Shown piece by piece: positions 34,197-42,659 of a stretch of DNA of 64,000 bases. The translations under genes were made by a program, and so were the position numbers. The stretch comes from Plastoroseomonas arctica. Lineage in GTDB: Bacteria; Pseudomonadota; Alphaproteobacteria; Acetobacterales; Acetobacteraceae. The stretch is from the NCBI RefSeq assembly GCF_018128965.1, contig NZ_JAAEDH010000022.1:27029-91028 (forward strand). Reading direction: 5' to 3'. Each line of letters starts with the position of its first letter. Position 1 is the stretch's first letter. The notes under the pieces are model-generated. The model was given only the letters and a program-made list of their open reading frames with translations. It was not told where the DNA came from and searched no databases.

Positions 34197-36824
34197 TCAC
34201 CTCTTGGCCGGTTTTGCCGGACGTGTCGCCGTCTCGATGGCGGCGCGCAGCGGCGTCGCGGCCGCCTCGAAGCCGGTCCAGGGATCGGCCGCCGCGGGCT
34301 TGCCGATCAGCGCGTCGATGCGCCACCCGGCGGGGTCGAGCGTCGGCTTGACCGCCGACCAGGCGATCGGCCGCGCGATCGGCGCCCCGGCCCGGGCGCG
34401 CGGCGACCAGGAGGCGATGGCCGTCGAGAGCCGGTCGTTGCGCAGGTAGTCGAGGAAGATCCGCCCGGTGCGCGCGCTCTTGGCCATGGTGGTCGTGTAG
34501 CGGCCGGGCGCGTCCTTCTCCATCATCCCGCAGACCAGCCGCGCGAATTGCTTGGTGGCCGCCCAGTCGGGCACCTTGCCGCCGGTGTCGAGCGGGACGA
34601 CGACGTGCAACCCCTTGCCGCCGGTGACGCGTGCGAAGGAGGTAAGGCCGAGCGCCTTCAGTCGGTCGCGCAGCTCCAGCGCGCCCGCAGCCACCGCCGC
34701 GAAGCCGAGCCCCTCGGCGGGGTCGAGGTCGAAGACCAGCCGCTCCGGCACATCCGGCCGGTCGGCGCGCGCGCCCCAGGGGTGCAGCTCCACGGCCGAG
34801 ACCTGCGCCAGCGCCATCAGCCCGGCGACGTCGTCGATGCGCATGTAGGGCCTGGCCTGGCCCGCCACCTCCACCGCGCCGATCAGCGGCGACTGGCCGC
34901 GCATGGCGTGTCGCTGGAAGAACACCTCGCCGCCGATGCCGTCCGGCGCCCGCAGGATCGACAGCGGCCGGCCCGCGATATGGTCCAGGATGCGGTCCGC
35001 GCAGCGCTCGAAATAGGCGGCGAGGTCGCCCTTCGTCAGCGCGCGATGCCCCTCCGTCTCCGGCCAGATGATGCGTTCGGGATGGGTGAGCCTCGCGCCC
35101 GTGGGTCCCGTCTTGGCCGGCCTTGGGGCCTTTGGTGCTGCAGCAGGCTTTTCCGCGGGGGGATCCTCGCGCAGGGGCTGGTCGTCGGCCACCACCTCCT
35201 CCGCCGGCTTGTCCTCGCGCAGGCCGATGAAGCTTGCGTGGCGCAGGATGCCCGCATCGGTCCAGCCGCCATAGGCGATCTCGACCACGAGCTCGGGCTC
35301 GACCCAGGTGACGTCGCTGGTGCGCTCGGGCTGGCGGCCGGCAAACGGGGTGGCCTTGCGCTGCAGCGGCTTCATCCGTGCGAGCAGCATCTCCGCCGTC
35401 CGCCCGGAATAGCCGGTGCCGACGCGGCCGAGATAGGCGAGCCCCTCGGCGCGGCGCGCCCCCACCAGCAGGGCGCCGAGCCCCTTGCCGGCCTTGTCGC
35501 GCGACCAGCCGCCGACGATGAATTCCTCCCGCCCGCGGCACTTCGCCTTCGTCCAGCTGTCGTTCCTGCCCGAGGCGTACGGCGCGTCGCCGCGCTTGGA
35601 CACGATACCCTCCATCGACAGGCGGCAGGCGGAGGCCAGCACCGCCTCGCCGGGGGCGGTGAAGTGGTCGAGGTAGCGCAGCGATTTCGGGGCGCCGCGC
35701 AGCAGCTCCGCGAGGCGCGCCTTGCGGTCCAGCAGCGGATCGCCGCGGTAATCGCGGGTGCCGTCGTGCAGCAGGTCGAACAGGTAGAAGACGTAGTCCG
35801 GCTTCGTGTCGCCGGAGAGCATGGCCTGAAGCAGCGAAAAGCTTGGCTGGCCCTGATCGTCGAGCGCGACGACCTCGCCGTCCAGCAGGCAGTTCGGCAG
35901 TGCGGCGGCGGTCTTGGCGAGATTGGCGAAGCGGTGCGTCCAGTCCAGGCCGGTGCGGGTGCGCAGCGCGGCGCGGCCGCCGGCGACGCGGAGCTGCACA
36001 CGGTAGCCGTCGAGTTTCAGCTCGTGCAGCCAGGTCTCGCCGCGCGGCGGGCTCGCCACCAGGCGGCAGAGCTGCGGCGGTACGAAATCGGGCATCGCCG
36101 CGGGGTCGGCCTTGGCGGCGGGTGCCGCCTTCCGCGCTTTCGGTGCGGCGGCTTTCTCGACGGCGGGCTTGGCGTTGGCGGGCATCGCTTCCGGCGGCTT
36201 CGGCTTGGCCCTGGCGGCGCGGCCCTCGGGCTTGCCGCCTTCAATCTCCGCCATGGTCCGGCCGCTCGCGACCGAGGTCTCCGCCTTCAGCACCGCGTCG
36301 CCCTCGCCGGGCGTCGCCATGCTGTCGCGTTCCTTGATGAGCAGCCAGTTGTGGCGTTCGGGCGGCTCGCCCGCGCGCGGCTTGAGCCGCACGAGCACGA
36401 AGCCACCCTTGAGCCGCTCGCCGGACAGGACGAACTTTATCTCGCCGCGCGCGAGGTCGGCGTCGACCGCGTCGGGATGCAGCGGCGCCCAGGCGCCACG
36501 ATCCCAGATCTGCACCGTGCCGGCGCCGTAGCCCGGCTTCGGGATCGTGCCCTCGAAGCTGCCATAGTCGAGCGGGTGGTCCTCGACCTCCACCGCCAGG
36601 CGCTTGTCGCCGGGGTCGAGCGAGGGTCCCCGCGTCACCGCCCAGGATTTCAGCACCCCGCCCCATTCGAGCCGCAGGTCGTAGTGCAGACGCGTCGCGG
36701 CGTGGCGATGGACGATGAACTGCAGCGTGGCAGCGGGCTTGGCGGCCTTCCCTCGCGGCTCGGGCGTGCGCGCGAAATCCCGCTTGGCGTGATACGGCGC
36801 GAGCGGATCGGAGCGGGTCGCCAT
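34197..36824 (-). CDS. ligD: DNA ligase D (NHEJ)
   Basis: An 875-residue multi-domain enzyme for bacterial non-homologous end joining. Order: 3'-phosphoesterase domain (about 30-190, HRHAATRLHYDLRLEWGGVL), Ala/Lys/Pro linker, ATP-dependent ligase (about 245-560, catalytic Lys270 in ELKLDGYR, MEGIVSKRGDAPY), second linker, and polymerase/primase domain (about 590-860, LVFDLDPAEGLGF and VTGGKGLHVVVPL). All three activities look intact. It starts three bases after the ku stop, so the two are one operon. Confidence 0.95.
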   Translation of the reverse strand: MATRSDPLAPYHAKRDFARTPEPRGKAAKPAATLQFIVHRHAATRLHYDLRLEWGGVLKSWAVTRGPSLDPGDKRLAVEVEDHPLDYGSFEGTIPKPGYGAGTVQIWDRGAWAPLHPDAVDADLARGEIKFVLSGERLKGGFVLVRLKPRAGEPPERHNWLLIKERDSMATPGEGDAVLKAETSVASGRTMAEIEGGKPEGRAARAKPKPPEAMPANAKPAVEKAAAPKARKAAPAAKADPAAMPDFVPPQLCRLVASPPRGETWLHELKLDGYRVQLRVAGGRAALRTRTGLDWTHRFANLAKTAAALPNCLLDGEVVALDDQGQPSFSLLQAMLSGDTKPDYVFYLFDLLHDGTRDYRGDPLLDRKARLAELLRGAPKSLRYLDHFTAPGEAVLASACRLSMEGIVSKRGDAPYASGRNDSWTKAKCRGREEFIVGGWSRDKAGKGLGALLVGARRAEGLAYLGRVGTGYSGRTAEMLLARMKPLQRKATPFAGRQPERTSDVTWVEPELVVEIAYGGWTDAGILRHASFIGLREDKPAEEVVADDQPLREDPPAEKPAAAPKAPRPAKTGPTGARLTHPERIIWPETEGHRALTKGDLAAYFERCADRILDHIAGRPLSILRAPDGIGGEVFFQRHAMRGQSPLIGAVEVAGQARPYMRIDDVAGLMALAQVSAVELHPWGARADRPDVPERLVFDLDPAEGLGFAAVAAGALELRDRLKALGLTSFARVTGGKGLHVVVPLDTGGKVPDWAATKQFARLVCGMMEKDAPGRYTTTMAKSARTGRIFLDYLRNDRLSTAIASWSPRARAGAPIARPIAWSAVKPTLDPAGWRIDALIGKPAAADPWTGFEAAATPLRAAIETATRPAKPAKR

Positions 36825-36827
36825 TGA

Positions 36828-37757
36828 CTATCCGGTTGCGCGCTTGCGCGGCTTGGGCGCGGGCTTGGCCGCCGTCTTCGCCGTCGGCTTGGGGCTGGGC
36901 TTGGCCTTGGGCTTTTCCGCGGCGGCTTTCGCAGTCGGCTTCGCGGATTTCTGCGCGGCAGGCCGGCGCTGCGTCTCGGCGCTCCCGCCTTCGAGGCTGC
37001 GGCGCAGCGCCTCCATCAGGTCGATGACATTGTCGTCGCGCGGGGGTGGCGCGGTCACCCCGCCGCCGCCGCCATCCTGCTTGCTCTGGATCAGCTCGCG
37101 CAGGGCCTCCTCGTAGCGGTCGGTGAAGGCGGTGGGATCGAAGGGGCCGGCCTGCTGCGCGATGATGCGCTCGGCGATGTCGACCATACCCGCATTGGTC
37201 TTGGCCTCCGGCACCGCGTCGAACAACGCCTTCTCGGAGCGGACCTCGTCATGGCTGCGCAGCGTCGTCACCAGCATGCCCTTGCCGCGCGGCTCGATCG
37301 CCACGATGCGCTCGCGCGTGCCGAGCACCACGCGGGCGAGCGCGATCTTGCTGGCATGTGCCATCGCCTCGCGGATGACGGTGAAGGCATCGATGCCGGC
37401 CTTGCCGTCAGGCACCAGGTAGTAGGGGTCGTTCCACCAAATGCGGTCGATCGCGGCGGCGTCGACGAAGTGCTCGATGTCGATGGTGCGCGTACTTTCG
37501 AGGCGAACGGATTTGATTTCCTCGTCGGTGAGCAGGATGTATTGGTCCTTCTCGTATTCGTAGCCGCGGACGAGTTCCTTGCGCTCCACCTCGCCGCTTT
37601 CCGGGTCAATCGTCTGGGTGCGGATGCGGTTGCCCGTCGCGGGGTTGATCAGGTGGAAGCGGATCTGCTCCGAGCCGCTGATCGCGGGGTAGAGGGACAC
37701 TGGGCATGCCACCAGCGACAGCCGCAAATGACCTTCCCATGTCGGACGCTGCGCCAT
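36828..37757 (-). CDS. ku: Ku protein (NHEJ)
   Basis: A 309-residue Ku homodimer subunit that binds DNA ends and recruits LigD. The Ku core is at residues 1-250 (RPTWEGHLRLSLVACPVSLY, KELVRGYEYEKDQYILLTDE, WWNDPYYLVPDGKAG). The last 45 residues are a Lys/Pro/Ala-rich tail like those that help bacterial Ku slide on DNA. ATG 37757 is chosen over an in-frame codon nine residues upstream because it has a CGGAG site and starts the conserved domain. Confidence 0.95.
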   Translation of the reverse strand: MAQRPTWEGHLRLSLVACPVSLYPAISGSEQIRFHLINPATGNRIRTQTIDPESGEVERKELVRGYEYEKDQYILLTDEEIKSVRLESTRTIDIEHFVDAAAIDRIWWNDPYYLVPDGKAGIDAFTVIREAMAHASKIALARVVLGTRERIVAIEPRGKGMLVTTLRSHDEVRSEKALFDAVPEAKTNAGMVDIAERIIAQQAGPFDPTAFTDRYEEALRELIQSKQDGGGGGVTAPPPRDDNVIDLMEALRRSLEGGSAETQRRPAAQKSAKPTAKAAAEKPKAKPSPKPTAKTAAKPAPKPRKRATG

Positions 37758-37782
37758 CGATCGATCTCCGTCTTCGTACCGC

Positions 37783-37807
37783 AACGTGCCGTCGCGGGGA
37801 GGGTTTC
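37783..37807 (-). promoter_or_regulatory. Near-consensus EcfG-type promoter before ku
   Basis: On the minus strand GAAAC (37807-37803), 16 bases, CGTT (37786-37783). One mismatch from GGAAC-N16-CGTT. It would start transcription about 18 bases before the ku ATG. RpoE2 control of a ku/ligD pair is known in Sinorhizobium, which supports it, but the mismatch leaves doubt. Confidence 0.4.
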
Positions 37808-37982
37808 ACCACTGCGCGATCAAGCCCGAACCGCGGTGGGCCACTCCGCAGGCGGTCTGAAACCACGGTCGGGAACAAAGCGTTCGACCCTGATCGCTCA
37901 CAGGGATGTCGCCGCCATGGTTCGCATGACCAACCGCTTCTCTGCACGGGCCAGCGCGGCTCGGGGCGCCTGAGGTCCGGCC

Positions 37983-39119
37983 ATGGACGGTAGCGCCGCG
38001 ATGACGGAAACACGGAGCTCCGGGGGTGCGAACGCCGTGGCGGCGGCGATCGCCATTCCAGCCAAGGACGAGGCGGCGCTGCTGCCGCGCTGCCTCGAGG
38101 CGTTGGCGCGGCAGGCGAAGGCGCCGCCCTTCGCGGTGCTGGTCCTTGCGAACAACTGCTCGGATGAGACCGCCTCGCTGGCGCGTTCGTTGGGGCCAGG
38201 CCTGCCCTACGCGCTGCATGTCCGCGAAGTCAGCCTGCCGCCCGGCGAGCAGACGGCGGGCCATGCGCGCCGCCGCGCCGTCGATGCCGTGTTCGAGGTC
38301 GTGTCCAACCCGGATTGCGTCCTGCTCAGCACCGATGCCGATGGCGAGCCCGAGCAGGACTGGGTCGCAAACACGCTCGGGCATATCGCGGCCGGCGCCG
38401 ATGCGGTGGCCGGTCGCGCCATCATACGCCCGCAGGAGGCGCAGGCGTTGCCCGACGGCGTGCGCGAGCGCTCGCGCGAGGAAGCGCTGCTGGCGCGGAT
38501 GCTGGACCGTATCGCGAGCCTGATCGACCCGGTCCCATGGGATCCCTGGCCGCGGCATTCGGGCCATTGGGGCGCCAACTTCGCCGTCACCGCCGGCGCC
38601 TATGCGCGCAGCGGCGGCATTCCCACCGTGCCGCTCGCCGAGGATCGCGCCTTCTTCGCCGCCCTCGAACGCCATGATGCGCGCATCCGCCACGCGGAGG
38701 ATTCGCGCGTGGTGGTCTCGGCACGGCTGCAGGGGCGCGCGCCCGGCGGCATGGCGGATGTGCTGCGGCGACGCGGCGAGGTCGAGGATCCGCTCTGCGA
38801 TGCGATCTTGGAGCCGCTCGGCCATGCGCTCCGCCGCTACCGGCTGCGCCGCGCGCTGCGTCACCAGCGCGATGGTTTCGACACGCCGCGCAACCGCTCG
38901 CGCCTGGCACTCGACGCCGTTTCGATGCGCTGGGCGCTGGACGCGACGAGCTTCGGCGAGAGCTGGGCGCGGCTGGTCGAGGTCAGCCCCAGCCTGGTCG
39001 AGCGCCGCCTGCCCTCGAGCCGCCTGCAGCCCGGGATCAACGGTGCGCGCCGCATCCTCGCGCGCCTGGCGCCGGGCGAGATGCCGGTGACGGGCCCCAG
39101 CGAGGATACGCTGGTCTAG
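37983..39119 (+). CDS. Glycosyltransferase family 2
   Basis: A 378-residue GT-A fold glycosyltransferase. AAIAIPAKDEAALLPRCLEA is the N-terminal nucleotide-binding strand, and LSTDADGEPEQDWV contains the metal-binding D-x-D. HWGANFAVTAGAYARSGGIP and LAEDRAFFAAL form the acceptor side. No membrane helices are visible, so it is probably soluble or peripheral. It is convergent with a methyltransferase/PIG-L/acyl-CoA-dehydrogenase gene set that likely acts on the same molecule. ATG 38001 is an alternative start. Confidence 0.83.
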   Translation: MDGSAAMTETRSSGGANAVAAAIAIPAKDEAALLPRCLEALARQAKAPPFAVLVLANNCSDETASLARSLGPGLPYALHVREVSLPPGEQTAGHARRRAVDAVFEVVSNPDCVLLSTDADGEPEQDWVANTLGHIAAGADAVAGRAIIRPQEAQALPDGVRERSREEALLARMLDRIASLIDPVPWDPWPRHSGHWGANFAVTAGAYARSGGIPTVPLAEDRAFFAALERHDARIRHAEDSRVVVSARLQGRAPGGMADVLRRRGEVEDPLCDAILEPLGHALRRYRLRRALRHQRDGFDTPRNRSRLALDAVSMRWALDATSFGESWARLVEVSPSLVERRLPSSRLQPGINGARRILARLAPGEMPVTGPSEDTLV

Positions 39120-39129
39120 GCGGATCGGA

Positions 39130-39711
39130 TCAGCGCCGGCGGCCGAGATCGATGCGGTACTGCGTGTTGGTCGCCGCGTTTTCCCACACCCAGCCTTCGC
39201 CGAGCGCTTCCATGAACGTCCGCGCCGCGACCTCGCCGGGCATCACCCCATCATTCGGCCCCAGCCAGTTCACCATCAGGATGGTTGCAGACGTCGTGGC
39301 CGCCTGATCGCAGCGCCGCGCCAGCGCCGCGTGATCATCGGCCGACATGAAATACAGGACCTCGGACACCATCATCAGGTCGAAGGCGCCCTCGGGCCAT
39401 TCATCGGGAATGCTCATCCGACGGAAGCGCACTTGGGGCAGGGCCGCGCAGCGCTGCCGCGCCTCATTGAGGGGCGCCTCGACGTAGTCCACGCCGAGCA
39501 GGGCGTCGCACAGCGGGGCGAGCCTGGCGGTGAGCGTCCCGATGGAGCAGCCGATCTCGATGGCGTTGGTAAAGCGGCGGCCGCCGAGTGCCGCGATCGT
39601 CGCCGCATATTTCTGCACCTCGTACTCGCTGGTCGCGAGATCCCAGGGGTCGCCTTTCTCCGCGTAGAGTCGCTCGAAATGATCCGCGGGCGTGGACGGG
39701 CTCATCGTCAT
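39130..39711 (-). CDS. NodS-like SAM-dependent methyltransferase
   Basis: A 193-residue class I methyltransferase. FERLYAEKGDPWDLATSEYE is a typical NodS-family start, followed by motif I (NAIEIGCSIGTLTARL) and the acidic LGVDYVEAPLNEARQR. NodS itself N-methylates deacetylated chitooligosaccharides; here the acceptor is unknown. ATG 39711 overlaps the PIG-L gene stop as ATGA; ATG 39705 has the better GGAG spacing. The neighbouring PIG-L deacetylase could expose the amino group that this enzyme methylates. Confidence 0.8.
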   Translation of the reverse strand: MTMSPSTPADHFERLYAEKGDPWDLATSEYEVQKYAATIAALGGRRFTNAIEIGCSIGTLTARLAPLCDALLGVDYVEAPLNEARQRCAALPQVRFRRMSIPDEWPEGAFDLMMVSEVLYFMSADDHAALARRCDQAATTSATILMVNWLGPNDGVMPGEVAARTFMEALGEGWVWENAATNTQYRIDLGRRR

Positions 39712-40388
39712 CTCCAACTGATCCGGTAGTGTTCGGCCGCGTCGCGTGCCCTGGCGCGCAACGCGGGCGGCACGACGAAGCCGTCCCCGAACCCCTTCGG
39801 ACCACGGCCGAACTGGGAGTGGTGGCGGTCGAGCGCCGCTACCCGGCGCCGTGCATGGCGCAGGGTGCGCAGCGTGCAGGTCGGGCCTGACGGCAACAGT
39901 CCCCAGACCGCGTATTCGGCGAGGGCCGCGCCGCAGCGCCGCGCCGCCACTTCGGCCAGGCGGAACGAGGCGCGGTGATCATGGTGCTCGTCGACGCGCG
40001 ACGGTGCGACGATGAGGCGGGCCCGCATGCGGCGTACCGCCCGGCACAGCGAGGCGACGGCATTCTCAAATACCGGCCCGTGCGAGGGCATCGCGCCATC
40101 CGGCAGCCCGAGCCCCTGCAGGTGGCGCCTTCCGCCACCCAGGCGCGCCACGGCCGAACGCATCTCGCGCGCACGCAACATGGCCCGGCGTGCGCGCGAC
40201 CACGCCTGCGAGCCCGGGTGCGACGCCCCGCCATCGGTGGTGAGCACCACGAGCAGGCGCCGGCGCCGCGCGAGCGATTCGGCGAGCAGCGCGCCGCACC
40301 CGATGGTCTCGTCATCCGGGTGCGGTGCGACCACGACCACCGCACCGCGCATCAGGGCGCCGGCGCGGCGCAGCTTCACCCTGCCCAT
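39708..40388 (-). CDS. PIG-L family deacetylase
   Basis: A 226-residue zinc-dependent LmbE/PIG-L deacetylase, a family that removes N-acetyl groups from GlcNAc-containing compounds. The zinc motif is APHPDDETIGCGALL near residue 22, and the second metal site is SRVDEHHDHRASF. ATG 40388 is used; GTG 40379, which overlaps the preceding stop as GTGA, is an alternative. It overlaps both neighbours in the operon, so coupled expression with the acyl-CoA-dehydrogenase-like and NodS-like genes is certain. Confidence 0.87.
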   Translation of the reverse strand: MGRVKLRRAGALMRGAVVVVAPHPDDETIGCGALLAESLARRRRLLVVLTTDGGASHPGSQAWSRARRAMLRAREMRSAVARLGGGRRHLQGLGLPDGAMPSHGPVFENAVASLCRAVRRMRARLIVAPSRVDEHHDHRASFRLAEVAARRCGAALAEYAVWGLLPSGPTCTLRTLRHARRRVAALDRHHSQFGRGPKGFGDGFVVPPALRARARDAAEHYRISWR

Positions 40389-41464
40389 CGGATCGCCGCC
40401 GGCACGCGCTGGAGCCAGGGTTCGGCGCGGTCGAGCGCGAGGTCCGGTGCGGGCTGCCTCAGCACGCAATTCAGGTCGCGCAGGAAACGCCCGACCGGGT
40501 TGCCGGTGCGATGCAGCCCCAGCCCCATACCACGCTGCAGCCGCGCCGAGATGCGCTCCGCGGCGGCCACCACGACGTCGCGCGCCAGGGCGACGCGAGC
40601 CAAGGCGGCGTCCGTATCGGCAGCGGCCTCCATGTCCATGGCGGCGCGCCCGACCCACAGCGCTGCGCTCTCGCCGTCGATGGCATTCTCCAGCAGCCGC
40701 CGGCGCTGCGCAGGCAGCCCCGATTGGTCCCGCGCCGCGACATGGGTGGCGAGCGCGTCCTGCAGCCGGTCGAGCGCACCGACCTGCATCGCCAGGATGC
40801 GCCAGATCCCGCCCGAGAAGGCCGGCTCCCGCAGGTAGTCGCCGGGATGACCGATCACCTGGCCGGCGTGCACGGCGGTGCCGGTGACGTCGAAGCCGAG
40901 ACTGTTTGTCGCTTCCATGCCGTCGAGCGGCCAGGGCGGCCGGACGCTGAAGCGCGCCATGTCCGGCGCGTCAAGCATGATGAGGACCGGCCCCCTGGGC
41001 GTGTGCGCCGTGACGATCGCGCCATCGACTTCGCCCGCGCCGGAACACATCACCTTGCGGCCGATGAGCACACCATCGTCGCGCAGCCAGAGCCGCTCTG
41101 CGGGATCATCGGCCGACCATACCGCGTAGAGCGCGCCACGTGCCGCACGCTCGACCGTGCGCTCGCGCTGCTCATCGGTTCCGAAGCCGTCGATCAGCTG
41201 CACAGCGTTGACGTGGCCCTCGAACAGGCGGCCGACACTGAGATCGAAATAGCCCAGGCGGCGCAAGGTGCGGAACACCGCATCGGCGCGCCAGATGGCG
41301 TCGGGCGAGGCGGCGAGCGAGGCCAGCAGGGGGGTGAGGAAGGCGCGTGCATCCGCCACGCGCGCCGGCGCTTCACGCTCCAGCCCATCGACCACCATGC
41401 GGTCGCAAAGCTGGACGAGGCCGTCACGGTCGCGGTCGTCGAGTCGAGGGGCGGCGATGTCCAT
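40376..41464 (-). CDS. Acyl-CoA dehydrogenase-like flavoprotein
   Basis: A 362-residue protein of the acyl-CoA dehydrogenase superfamily. FEGHVNAVQLIDGFGTDEQR corresponds to the helical N-terminal domain, LWLRDDGVLIGRKVMCSGAG to the flavin-side beta domain, and GNPVGRFLRDLNCVLRQP to the C-terminal helices. The usual catalytic Glu region is not clear, so it may bind FAD and oxidise a non-standard substrate. It is encoded between the glycosidase and PIG-L genes in one operon. Confidence 0.72.
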   Translation of the reverse strand: MDIAAPRLDDRDRDGLVQLCDRMVVDGLEREAPARVADARAFLTPLLASLAASPDAIWRADAVFRTLRRLGYFDLSVGRLFEGHVNAVQLIDGFGTDEQRERTVERAARGALYAVWSADDPAERLWLRDDGVLIGRKVMCSGAGEVDGAIVTAHTPRGPVLIMLDAPDMARFSVRPPWPLDGMEATNSLGFDVTGTAVHAGQVIGHPGDYLREPAFSGGIWRILAMQVGALDRLQDALATHVAARDQSGLPAQRRRLLENAIDGESAALWVGRAAMDMEAAADTDAALARVALARDVVVAAAERISARLQRGMGLGLHRTGNPVGRFLRDLNCVLRQPAPDLALDRAEPWLQRVPAAIRWAG

Positions 41465-41495
41465 GCAGCGTCAACGCTCCAGCCCGTGCGAGGCT

Positions 41496-42650
41496 TCAGC
41501 AGGTTCCGAAATCGGCGCGCGCCGCATCGGTGGCGAAGGCCGCGGTCCGCACGTCGCGTTGCTCCGCAGGTGCGGCCAGGGCGCCGAGACTCGTCAGGCG
41601 CCGCAGCACCGGGCGGTGTTCGGCGCGAATGATCCGGCGACCGTTCTGCTGCCCGATCGGGCCACAAGGGCAGTGCCGCGCGTCGTCCCAGCCGCCATAA
41701 TCGAGCACCGGGTAGATGCAGACGCCGCGCAGTGGCACGCCCATGCGCAGCGCCGCCTCGGACTCCTCCGCGACATAGCCCATCCAGTCGACGCCGTCGG
41801 GCTCCTCGGCGCCGGTCTCGCTCAGGACGATGGGTCGGGAGAAATGTTGCGCCTTATCGCGCAACAACTCGCGCAGCGGACGATAGCGCGGATCCTCGCG
41901 CGGGATGCGCGTGCCGTCATCGGTCCACTGGTTGTGGCCATAATAGTTCAGGCCGACGATATCGATGCTCGTCGGATCGATCGCGAGGATCCAGTCGACC
42001 GCGGCGGTCGATGCCTGCAGATGGGCGCGCACATGCTCGATCGTCTGGGGGTCCGAAGTCCGAGGGTGGATGCAGATCAAGGGCTCGCACACCACGATCG
42101 GCTCGTCGGCACCGGCGTCGCGCAGGGCGCGGACGCCTGCGACATGCGCGAGGACGAGCTGCCATTTGAGCGCATCGCCGCGGCGCGTGTGGAACGGGTG
42201 GAACCCGCCGGTTTCGCCGCCGGCCCAGGCCCAGAACGACATCTCGTTCATCGGCACCCAGCCCGCGATGTCGCTTCCCTCCGCCCGCAGCGCGCGCTCG
42301 GCCGCGAACACGAACTCCGCGAAGCGCTTCGGAAAATCGGCGGACATCACATCGAGGTGGTCGGGCACGCCCCAGTGGCAGAGACCCCAGACGATCGCGA
42401 CCCCGGCCGCGTTGGCGGCAGCGACCTGGCGCTTGGCCGAGGAGAAGTCGTAGCGGCCCGCGACGCGTTCGATCAGGTGCCAGCGCAGCGATTCCCGCGC
42501 GCACCGGACACCCATCGACCGCAGCAGCGCGTGGTCCAGGAACGCCCAGCGATCATGCTGGCTGGAGACCAGCGAGTCGACGCGACCGAGATCCACAAGG
42601 CGACGATGTGACGCGCCCTCGAACCCGCCCCATACGAAACCGCCCTTCAT
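41496..42650 (-). CDS. Glycoside hydrolase, beta-glucosidase-like
   Basis: A 384-residue TIM-barrel glycosidase related to clan GH-A. The acid/base Glu is probably in VPMNEMSFWAW, and the nucleophile Glu is in IVLSETGAEEPDG. ARESLRWHLIERVAGRYDFS and LNYYGHNQWTDDG are other barrel strands. There is no signal peptide, so it is cytoplasmic, where it would trim or edit a glycoside made by the same operon rather than digest external polymer. ATG 42650 lies nine bases after the upstream fusion gene. Confidence 0.8.
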   Translation of the reverse strand: MKGGFVWGGFEGASHRRLVDLGRVDSLVSSQHDRWAFLDHALLRSMGVRCARESLRWHLIERVAGRYDFSSAKRQVAAANAAGVAIVWGLCHWGVPDHLDVMSADFPKRFAEFVFAAERALRAEGSDIAGWVPMNEMSFWAWAGGETGGFHPFHTRRGDALKWQLVLAHVAGVRALRDAGADEPIVVCEPLICIHPRTSDPQTIEHVRAHLQASTAAVDWILAIDPTSIDIVGLNYYGHNQWTDDGTRIPREDPRYRPLRELLRDKAQHFSRPIVLSETGAEEPDGVDWMGYVAEESEAALRMGVPLRGVCIYPVLDYGGWDDARHCPCGPIGQQNGRRIIRAEHRPVLRRLTSLGALAAPAEQRDVRTAAFATDAARADFGTC

Positions 42651-42659
42651 AACGCGCCC

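Noticed and set aside
34137..36827. 896-codon open frame antisense to ligD
   Set aside because: High-GC shadow of an unambiguous LigD gene; composition is Arg/Gly/Ala-rich with no domain.
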